Shown here piece after piece: positions 19,813 through 25,811 of a stretch of DNA of 25,811 nt; positions within the stretch are counted from its first letter, which is position 1; the number at the start of each line of letters is the position of its first letter. Position numbers and translations under genes: made by a program. This DNA comes from Moraxellaceae bacterium (GTDB lineage: Bacteria > Pseudomonadota > Gammaproteobacteria > Pseudomonadales > Moraxellaceae): NCBI GenBank assembly GCA_030684415.1, contig JAUXNL010000234.1, positions 1-25,811 of the forward strand, read 5' to 3'. Under the pieces are notes generated by a model that was given only the letters and a program-made list of their open reading frames with translations, searched no databases and had not been told where the DNA came from.

Positions 19813-22428
19813 TTACGCCAGCTGCGCCACATTGATCTTGCCCGCTTGCTCCGTGTACTCGGGGATGCGGTCAAAGTTCAGGTAGCGGTAGATGTCGCTG
19901 GCCATGCTGTCGATCTTGCCGGCGTACTCCATGTACTCGGCCACAGTGGGCAGCTTGCCCATCACGGCCGCCACAGCGGCAAGTTCAGCCGAGGCCAGAT
20001 ACACATCAGCGCCCTGGCCCAAGCGGTTGGGGAAGTTACGCGTAGAGGTCGACACGCAAGTCGTGTTCGGCGCCACACGTGCCTGGTTACCCATGCACAG
20101 CGAGCAGCCGGGCATTTCGGTTCGGGCACCGGCGCGGCCGTAGATGTTGTAGTAACCCTCTTCCATCAGCTGGTGCTCGTCCATGCGCGTCGGCGGGGCG
20201 AGCCACAGGCGGGTGGCGAGCGAACCGCCTTCCACCTTGTCGAGCAGCTTGCCAGCGGCGCGGAAGTGACCAATGTTGGTCATGCACGAGCCGATGAACA
20301 CTTCGTCGATCTTGGCGCCGGCCACTTGGCTGAGCGGCTTGGCATCGTCCGGATCGTTCGGGCAGCAGAGGATCGGTTCTTTGATCTCGTTCAGGTCGAT
20401 CTCGTACACGGCGGCGTATTCGGCGTCCTTGTCGGCGCGCAGCAGCTGCGGGTTGGCCAGCCAGGCTTCCATGGCTTCGACACGACGGCCGATGGTGCGC
20501 GCGTCGCCATAACCCTGCGAAATCATCCACTTCAGCATGGTGATGTTCGAGGTCAGGTACTCGGCCACCGACTTCTCGGAGAGGGTGATGGAGCAGCCGG
20601 CAGCAGAACGCTCGGCCGAGGCATCAGACAGCTCGAACGCCTGTTCGGCCGTGAGGTGTTCCAGGCCTTCGATCTCGAGGATGCGGCCGTTGAACACGTT
20701 CTTCTTGCCCTTCTTCTCGATGGTCAGCTCGCCACGCTGGATGGCGGCGTAGGGAATGGCATGCACCAGATCACGCAGGGTGATGCCGGGCTGCATGGTG
20801 CCCTTGAAGCGCACGAGCACGGATTCCGGCATGTCCAGCGGCATCACGCCGGTGGCGGCGGCAAAGGCCACGAGGCCGGAGCCGGCCGGGAAGGAAATGC
20901 CCAGCGGGAAGCGGGTGTGCGAATCGCCACCGGTGCCGACGGTGTCGGGCAGCAGCATGCGGTTCAGCCAGGAGTGGATGATGCCGTCGCCCGGGCGCAG
21001 GGACACGCCGCCGCGGTTCATGATGAAGTCCGGCAGGGTGTGGTGGGTGTTCACGTCCACCGGCTTAGGGTAAGCGGCGGTGTGGCAGAACGACTGCATC
21101 ACGAGGCCAGCCGAGAAGCCGAGGCAGGCGAGGTCTTTCAGCTCGTCGCGGGTCATCGGGCCGGTGGTGTCCTGGCTGCCGACGGTGGTCATCTTCGGTT
21201 CGCAGTAAGTGCCCGGGCGGATGCCCTGGCCTTCCGGCAGACCGCAGGCGCGGCCGACCATCTTCTGCGCCTGGGTGAAGCCCTTGCCGGTGTCGGCCGG
21301 CTGTACCGGGGTGCGGAACAGCGTGGAGACGGGCAGGCCCAGCGCTTCACGCGCCTTGGCGGTAAGGCCACGGCCGATGATCAGGTTGATACGGCCGCCG
21401 GCGCGGGCTTCGTCCAGCAGCACCGGGGTCTTGAGCGGGGCTTCGGCAATCAGCTGGCCTGCCTTGTAGGCGGTGACATTGGCCGTGGCGTGGTCGATCT
21501 TGAGGACGACTTCGTCGCCCATGTTCATCTGGCCCACGTCCAGCTCGATGGGCAGAGCGCCGGCGTCTTCCATGGTGTTGAAGAAGATGGGGGCGATCTT
21601 GGAGCCGATGCACACGCCGCCGTCACGCTTGTTGGGGATGTGCGGGATGTCGTTACCGAAGAACCAGAGCACGGAGTTGGTGGCGGACTTGCGGCTGGAG
21701 CCGGTGCCGACCACGTCGCCCACGTAGGCGACCATATTGCCCTTGGCCTTGATGGCGTCGATCTGCTTGATCGGGCCCTTCACGGTGTGTTCTTCCGGGG
21801 TGATGCCGTCGCGCGTGTTCTTCAGCATCGCCTGCGCGTGCAGCGGGATGTCCGGGCGGCTCCAGGCGTCCTGGGCGGGGGAGAGGTCGTCGGTGTTGGT
21901 TTCGCCGGTGACCTTGAACACGGTGATGGTCATTTCCGCCGGTACGTCCGGACGGCTGGTGAACCATTCGGCGTCGGCCCAGCTCTGCATCACGGCTTTG
22001 GCATTGGCGTTGCCGGCCTTGGCCTTTTCTTCCACGTCATGGAAAGAGTCGAACACCAGCAGGGTTTTCTTCAGGGCTTCAGCGGCCAGGGCGCCGAGGG
22101 CGGCGTCATCCAGCAGCGACACCAGCGGCTCGACGTTGTAGCCACCGAGCATGGTGCCCAGCAGGTACACAGCACGCTCTTTGGTCACCAGCGGGGAAGC
22201 GGCTTCGCCCTTGGTGACGGCGGCCAGGAAGGCGGCTTTCACATAGGCGGCGGGGTCGACACCGGCCGGCACACGGTTTTCCAGCAGATCCACGAGGAAG
22301 GCTTCCTCGCCCTTGGGCGGGTTCTTCAGCAGCGCGACCAGATCGGCCACCTGCTTTTCATCGAGGGCTTTGGGGGGGACGCCGAGGGCGGCGCGTTCTG
22401 CAACGTGTTGGCGGTAGGCTTCGAGCAC
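19813..22428 (-). CDS. acnB: Aconitate hydratase B (AcnB), bifunctional aconitase/2-methylisocitrate dehydratase
   Basis: 871 residues from the GTG at 22428 (VLEAYRQHVAERAALGVPPK), preceded by AGAGGAAG at six bases; E. coli AcnB begins MLEEYRKHVAERAAEG and is 865 long, so this start is firm. An N-terminal HEAT-like domain (about 1-160) is followed by the swivel domain (VTGETNTDDLSPA, GTGSSRKSATN) and the catalytic domains. The 4Fe-4S cluster ligands are C715 (IGSCMTNIG), C775 and C778 (PGCSLCMGN). It interconverts citrate and isocitrate in the TCA cycle and 2-methyl-cis-aconitate in the methylcitrate pathway. Apo-AcnB of related bacteria binds RNA. It is a single gene with its own promoter upstream, and nothing looks broken. 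Confidence 0.98.
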   Translation of the reverse strand: MLEAYRQHVAERAALGVPPKALDEKQVADLVALLKNPPKGEEAFLVDLLENRVPAGVDPAAYVKAAFLAAVTKGEAASPLVTKERAVYLLGTMLGGYNVEPLVSLLDDAALGALAAEALKKTLLVFDSFHDVEEKAKAGNANAKAVMQSWADAEWFTSRPDVPAEMTITVFKVTGETNTDDLSPAQDAWSRPDIPLHAQAMLKNTRDGITPEEHTVKGPIKQIDAIKAKGNMVAYVGDVVGTGSSRKSATNSVLWFFGNDIPHIPNKRDGGVCIGSKIAPIFFNTMEDAGALPIELDVGQMNMGDEVVLKIDHATANVTAYKAGQLIAEAPLKTPVLLDEARAGGRINLIIGRGLTAKAREALGLPVSTLFRTPVQPADTGKGFTQAQKMVGRACGLPEGQGIRPGTYCEPKMTTVGSQDTTGPMTRDELKDLACLGFSAGLVMQSFCHTAAYPKPVDVNTHHTLPDFIMNRGGVSLRPGDGIIHSWLNRMLLPDTVGTGGDSHTRFPLGISFPAGSGLVAFAAATGVMPLDMPESVLVRFKGTMQPGITLRDLVHAIPYAAIQRGELTIEKKGKKNVFNGRILEIEGLEHLTAEQAFELSDASAERSAAGCSITLSEKSVAEYLTSNITMLKWMISQGYGDARTIGRRVEAMEAWLANPQLLRADKDAEYAAVYEIDLNEIKEPILCCPNDPDDAKPLSQVAGAKIDEVFIGSCMTNIGHFRAAGKLLDKVEGGSLATRLWLAPPTRMDEHQLMEEGYYNIYGRAGARTEMPGCSLCMGNQARVAPNTTCVSTSTRNFPNRLGQGADVYLASAELAAVAAVMGKLPTVAEYMEYAGKIDSMASDIYRYLNFDRIPEYTEQAGKINVAQLA

Positions 22429-22557
22429 GGTGGCTTCCTCTACTGGCTGATGCGGTTTGGGGTGGGCTGAAACGCCGCACGGCTTGTGGCTGCGGGCGCG
22501 CCGGATTGGGTGACGGCAGGCAACGCTTGCCAGTCGGCGGTGCAAAAACAGGCGCGG

Positions 22558-22586
22558 ATTCTAGCGCTTTGGCGCTTGGCCGTTAA
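22558..22586 (-). promoter_or_regulatory. Candidate sigma-70 promoter of acnB
   Basis: On the minus strand, TTAACG (22586-22581) is 17 bp from TAGAAT (22563-22558). Transcription would begin near 22551, giving a leader of about 120 nt before the GTG start. Confidence 0.5.
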
Positions 22587-22730
22587 GGAAGCAAGAGTCG
22601 TTCCCGACGGTTTTCCGCAATTTTTTATTCAGCCGGGCCCGGTGGGGGCTGTTGGTGGCCCGAATCGGCCTGTCGGGAGAGGTGGGATAGGAGCGCCGAG
22701 CGACCTCATTTCCATACCCGGGCGGGGCTT

Positions 22731-22890
22731 GGCGCACGGGCGGCTCGCTATTTCCTCATTCCTGCGAAGCTAGGCAGTGCGGGTAGCTCGTCATTCCCGA
22801 GAAGCTAGCCAATGCGGGCGGCCCATCATTCCCACGAAGCTAGAGTAGGGCGGCTCGTCACTTCGTCATTCCCGCGAAGGCGGGAACCCA
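22731..22890. repeat. Degenerate tandem array of TCATTCCCGCGAAG units
   Basis: Units starting TCATTCC at 22756, 22791, 22826 and 22866 are spaced 35, 35 and 40 bp, separated by degenerate GCGGGCGGCTCG-like sequence. The last unit contains the palindrome TTCCCGC-GAAG-GCGGGAA (22869-22886), a repeat form widespread in proteobacterial genomes. The first three have decayed palindromes. Confidence 0.75.
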
Positions 22891-23067
22891 GCGTCTTTTC
22901 AGCCACCAGCTTTTTATGCGGATGACAGCCGGCGGTGGCCGCCGAGGGACCAAAAGTGGTCGCTTCCGGGGTCGGCCGGTGCCCGTTTCGTGGAGTGCCG
23001 GTGCAAAGGCGCGGGGCTTTCGCATTCGTGGGTGTGGCGCAGAGGGGCGCTGGCAGCCGCTTCTTGC

Positions 23068-23142
<75 letters not shown>

Positions 23143-23170
23143 GAAAAGCGGGCGTCGGCGCGCCAGAGGG

Positions 23171-23803
23171 TCAGTCGGGCGCGGTACGGTCCAGCTCGCG
23201 CAGGGGCAGCGACAGCCGCTCCGGGTGCCGGGGCGTGATACCGCGATAGCAGGCCAGGATGTCCGGCAAATCGCGCTCGGGGTCGCCGGAGGGGGCGAGG
23301 GTCTTCAGGATGCGGACTTCACGCCGGCCATAGTCAAAGCCGATCACGATCACCGGCACGCCGGCCTGCCGTGCAATCCAGTAAAAGCCGGACTTGAACG
23401 CCGGAGATGAATCGCGGGTGCCCTCGGGGGCCATGGCCAAGAGCAGCTCGTTTTTTTCGCTGAACTTGCTGGCCGAAAACCCCACCAGGTCTTGCGACGA
23501 TTCGCGGTTCACCGGCAGGGCGCCAAACCAGCGCATGAGCCCGGCCACGGGCCAGCGGAATGCCGTGTGCTTGACGAAAAATGACACGCGCATGCCTAAG
23601 GCCAGCAGCGCCGACACCACCACCCGTCCGTCGTAGTTGGAGGTATGTGGCGCGACGATGAGCACGGCCTTGGGCTCGTTCGGAAAGTCGCCTGTCACGC
23701 GCCAACCGATCCACCTGAGCAGGAGCAGACCGACCAGGCGGCTGAAGGTGTTGCCGCGTCGCGGCACGTGCGGACCAAGGGGAATGAGGCGGTCTGATGG
23801 CAT
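23171..23803 (-). CDS. PlsC-like 1-acyl-glycerol-3-phosphate acyltransferase family protein
   Basis: 210 residues from ATG 23803. The acyltransferase signature H-x4-D is at H53 to D58 (APHTSNYDG) and the EGTR motif is at 127-130 (APEGTRDS), followed by SGFYWIARQAGVPVIVIGFDY, as in the PlsC/AGPAT superfamily. A hydrophobic helix near residues 20-35 (FSRLVGLLLLRWIGW) suggests membrane association. These enzymes transfer acyl groups from acyl-CoA or acyl-ACP to glycerol-phosphate-type acceptors; this short form is the type often found as a stand-alone accessory acyltransferase, so the exact acceptor is unknown. The start lacks a strong ribosome site. It is divergent from the GspE/PilB ATPase gene and has a hexamer tract beyond its stop. 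Confidence 0.88.
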   Translation of the reverse strand: MPSDRLIPLGPHVPRRGNTFSRLVGLLLLRWIGWRVTGDFPNEPKAVLIVAPHTSNYDGRVVVSALLALGMRVSFFVKHTAFRWPVAGLMRWFGALPVNRESSQDLVGFSASKFSEKNELLLAMAPEGTRDSSPAFKSGFYWIARQAGVPVIVIGFDYGRREVRILKTLAPSGDPERDLPDILACYRGITPRHPERLSLPLRELDRTAPD

Positions 23804-23840
23804 GGCAGGGTAAAGGGTGGCCAGAATCGGGCGGCCATTC

Positions 23841-23896
23841 TAACCGTTTGCTGAAACAGCCCGGGATGGGCGTTTTCAGCAAACGGCTAACGGCAG
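23841..23896. repeat. Long hairpin (hairpin family copy 3) in a divergent promoter region
   Basis: The arms CCGTTTGCTGAAA (23844-23856) and TTTCAGCAAACGG (23874-23886) are perfect reverse complements. The inner sequence contains GCCC, GGGAT and GGGC, so the loop folds further. The core at 23850-23880 matches the copy at 3005-3036 with two substitutions and one indel. Unlike the other copies it lies between two divergent genes, where a terminator would serve neither. Confidence 0.8.
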
Positions 23897-23996
23897 GGAG
23901 CGGGCTCTGCCGACGGTTTCACGATGTGCACAATACGATGCTGCCGGCGCGCGGGGCTCGCGGTATATTGGCCGCACTTCCCCGGGGCCACACAAT

Positions 23997-25781
23997 ATGA
24001 ACAAGCCCGTTGCCAAGACGCCTTTTTCTTTCCGCATCGATACGCGCTGGTGCCTTGATGAGCTGATGAAAGACGGCCGTATCAGCCAGCGCAATTCCAA
24101 TCAGGCGTCCACCACCCCACGCACGCGCGAGCAGCTCAACTGGCATCCCCTGCAGGTGCTGGCGCAGTTTGATTTTGATGACGAAGGCGTAGCCGGCGGC
24201 AAGCTCGATCTTGAGGTGCTGACGGCCTGGCTGGCCGAGCGCGCCGGGCAGCCGGTTTTTCATATCGACCCGATCAAGATCCGGGCAGCCGACATCACCG
24301 CGGTGATGTCGTATGCCTTTGCCGAGCGCCACGGCATTCTGGCCGTGGTGGCCACCAAAGAAGAAGTTACGATTGCCTCGGCGCAGCCTTTCCACAACGA
24401 GTGGGAAGCCAATCTGCAGCAGAGTCTGGGCGGCCGAATCATCAAGCGGGTGATGGCCAATCCGGCCGATATTCACCGCTACACCATCGAATTTTACCGG
24501 CTGGTGCGCGCCATTGAGGGCGCCAACGCCAGCGACGGCGTGGCGCGCCAGTACGTCAGCAATTTCGAGCAATTGTTGGAGCTGGGCAACAGCTCGGCAT
24601 CGCCGGACGCCAACGACCAGCACATCGTCAATATCGTCGACTGGCTGCTGCAATATGCGTTCGATCAGCGCGCCAGTGACATCCATCTGGAGCCGCGCCG
24701 CGAAGTCGGGCGCGTGCGCTTCCGGATCGACGGCGTGCTGCACAACATCTACGAATTTCCGCATCTCATCATGAATGCGGTGGTGTCGCGTATCAAAATC
24801 CTCGGGCGCATGAATGTGGCGGAAAAGCGCAAACCGCAGGATGGCCGTCTGAAAACCCGTAACACCAAAGGGCAGGAAACCGAATTGCGTCTGGCAACAT
24901 TGCCCACCGCGTTTGGCGAAAAACTGGTGATGCGTATCTTCGATCCGGACGTGCTGGTGCGCGGCTTCAAAGAACTCGGCCTGATGGGCGAGGACTACGA
25001 AAAGTGGCAGAAAATGGTGACCGAGCCCAACGGCATCATTCTGGTCACCGGCCCGACCGGCTCCGGCAAAACCACCACGCTCTACTCCACGCTCAAGCAG
25101 TTGGCCACCGATGAAGTGAACGTGTGCACGATTGAAGACCCGATTGAAATGATCGAGGCCAGCTTCAACCAGATGCAGGTACAGCACAATATCGAGCTGG
25201 ATTTTGCAGATGGCATCCGCGCACTCATGCGTCAGGACCCGGACATCATCATGGTCGGCGAAGTCCGCGATCCGGAAACAGCCGACATGGCCATCCAGGC
25301 CGCGCTGACGGGCCATCTCGTGCTGTCCTCGCTGCATACCAACGATGCGCCTTCTTCGATTACCCGTCTGGCCGACCTCGGCGTGCAGCCCTTCCTGATT
25401 TCCGCCACCGTGCTGGGCGTGATGGCCCAACGTCTGGTGCGCCGCCTTTGCCCGCATTGCAAGGTCGAAACCGAGTGCGACGAAAAAGCCTGGGTGCAAC
25501 TGACGCAGCCATGGAAAGCGCCGGTGCCCAAAAAAGTGTATGCCCCCAAAGGCTGTCTGGAATGCCGCGATACGGGCTATCTCGGCCGCATGGGGATTTA
25601 CGAAATCATGCTGTTGTCACATGAATTGAAAAGGATAATCAGCGAAGGCGCGCAACTGGGCGACGTGCGCAAACAGGCCTACAAAGAAGGATTGCTGCCG
25701 CTGCGGTTGTCCGGCGCACAGAAAGTGGCGCAGGGCATGACCACTATCGAAGAAGTATTGCGTATCGCTCCACTCAATTGA
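23997..25781 (+). CDS. GspE/PilB-family secretion or pilus assembly ATPase
   Basis: 594 residues. The N-terminal about 190 residues form a divergent variable domain. The ATPase core follows: RASDIHLEPR (N2 domain, near 225-234), Walker A GPTGSGKTT at 352-360, Asp box CTIEDPIE near 377-384, Walker B DPDIIMVGEVRD near 414-425, His box GHLVLSSLHTND near 439-450, and two CxxC zinc-binding pairs (C485/C488 and C520/C523). This is the hexameric motor of type II secretion or type IV pilus assembly. It contains the tetracysteine found in GspE and PilB but not in PilT. No pilus or secretion gene is visible in the window, so the machine it serves is unknown. It begins about 190 bp from the divergent acyltransferase gene. 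The start at 23997 has only a weak ribosome site. Confidence 0.93.
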   Translation: MNKPVAKTPFSFRIDTRWCLDELMKDGRISQRNSNQASTTPRTREQLNWHPLQVLAQFDFDDEGVAGGKLDLEVLTAWLAERAGQPVFHIDPIKIRAADITAVMSYAFAERHGILAVVATKEEVTIASAQPFHNEWEANLQQSLGGRIIKRVMANPADIHRYTIEFYRLVRAIEGANASDGVARQYVSNFEQLLELGNSSASPDANDQHIVNIVDWLLQYAFDQRASDIHLEPRREVGRVRFRIDGVLHNIYEFPHLIMNAVVSRIKILGRMNVAEKRKPQDGRLKTRNTKGQETELRLATLPTAFGEKLVMRIFDPDVLVRGFKELGLMGEDYEKWQKMVTEPNGIILVTGPTGSGKTTTLYSTLKQLATDEVNVCTIEDPIEMIEASFNQMQVQHNIELDFADGIRALMRQDPDIIMVGEVRDPETADMAIQAALTGHLVLSSLHTNDAPSSITRLADLGVQPFLISATVLGVMAQRLVRRLCPHCKVETECDEKAWVQLTQPWKAPVPKKVYAPKGCLECRDTGYLGRMGIYEIMLLSHELKRIISEGAQLGDVRKQAYKEGLLPLRLSGAQKVAQGMTTIEEVLRIAPLN

Positions 25782-25811
25782 TTGATCAAGGTGTTGTTTT
25801 GAAAAGAAAAT

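Noticed and set aside
19846..22470. Plus-strand open frame of 874 codons
   Set aside because: Fully antisense to acnB, which has complete family motifs; the antisense product has a low-complexity His/Gly/Val composition.
22731..22890. CRISPR-like array
   Set aside because: The period is near 35 bp, but repeats are degenerate and there are no distinct spacers; it fits a decayed extragenic palindrome array.
23919..25499. Minus-strand open frame of 526 codons
   Set aside because: Antisense to the GspE/PilB ATPase gene with all its motifs; no domain is recognisable in the antisense product.

Overview
The window looks like a GC-rich gammaproteobacterial chromosome (Pseudomonadales/Oceanospirillales-like). 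The clues are a desC-desB fatty-acid desaturase operon, an AlkB alkane hydroxylase beside an AraC regulator, an AcnB-type aconitase and a GspE/PilB assembly ATPase. Genus cannot be fixed from this sequence alone; a hydrocarbon- or lipid-using aquatic or soil bacterium is a reasonable inference. No rRNA, tRNA, CRISPR array or intact insertion sequence was seen.

Layout: (1) 1-1585, minus strand: the ferredoxin-reductase-type electron donor (desC-like) followed by the start of the membrane desaturase (desB-like), cut by the window edge. (2) 2068-3009: a PAS-GGEEF diguanylate cyclase, ending inside a very long hairpin. (3) 3265-4182: an AT-richer secreted protein resembling DUF4882. (4) 4584-6959: an AraC regulator divergent from alkB, with a repeated 14-bp motif in the promoter region. 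(5) 7112-11740: a second AraC regulator divergent from two secreted hydrolases (an M19/amidohydrolase-like protein and a PHB-depolymerase/esterase-like protein). (6) 11959-16816: a TetR regulator divergent from a large exported LamG/CxxCH protein plus a small helical protein. Two identical 20-bp palindromes exactly 21 bp apart lie between them. (7) 17033-19741: an accessory island containing a truncated NERD-helicase remnant, then a tight AT-rich operon of three genes: a GHKL ATPase, a STAS-like DUF4325 protein and a PIN-domain ribonuclease. (8) 19813-22428: acnB. (9) 22429-23170: a repeat-rich non-coding stretch. (10) 23171-25781: a PlsC-like acyltransferase divergent from a GspE/PilB ATPase.

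The most interesting candidate is the GHKL-DUF4325-PIN operon. Its first two products resemble the kinase and STAS halves of a partner-switching module, and the third is a probable RNase toxin. This suggests a toxin or defence system controlled by partner switching, which is inference from domain content and gene order. The second theme is regulatory architecture: the TetR twin operator, the AraC/alkB direct repeats, and a dispersed family of long hairpins with a shared core, two of them at gene ends and one in a divergent promoter region. Two hexanucleotide tandem tracts and a 35-bp-period array add further repeat structure.
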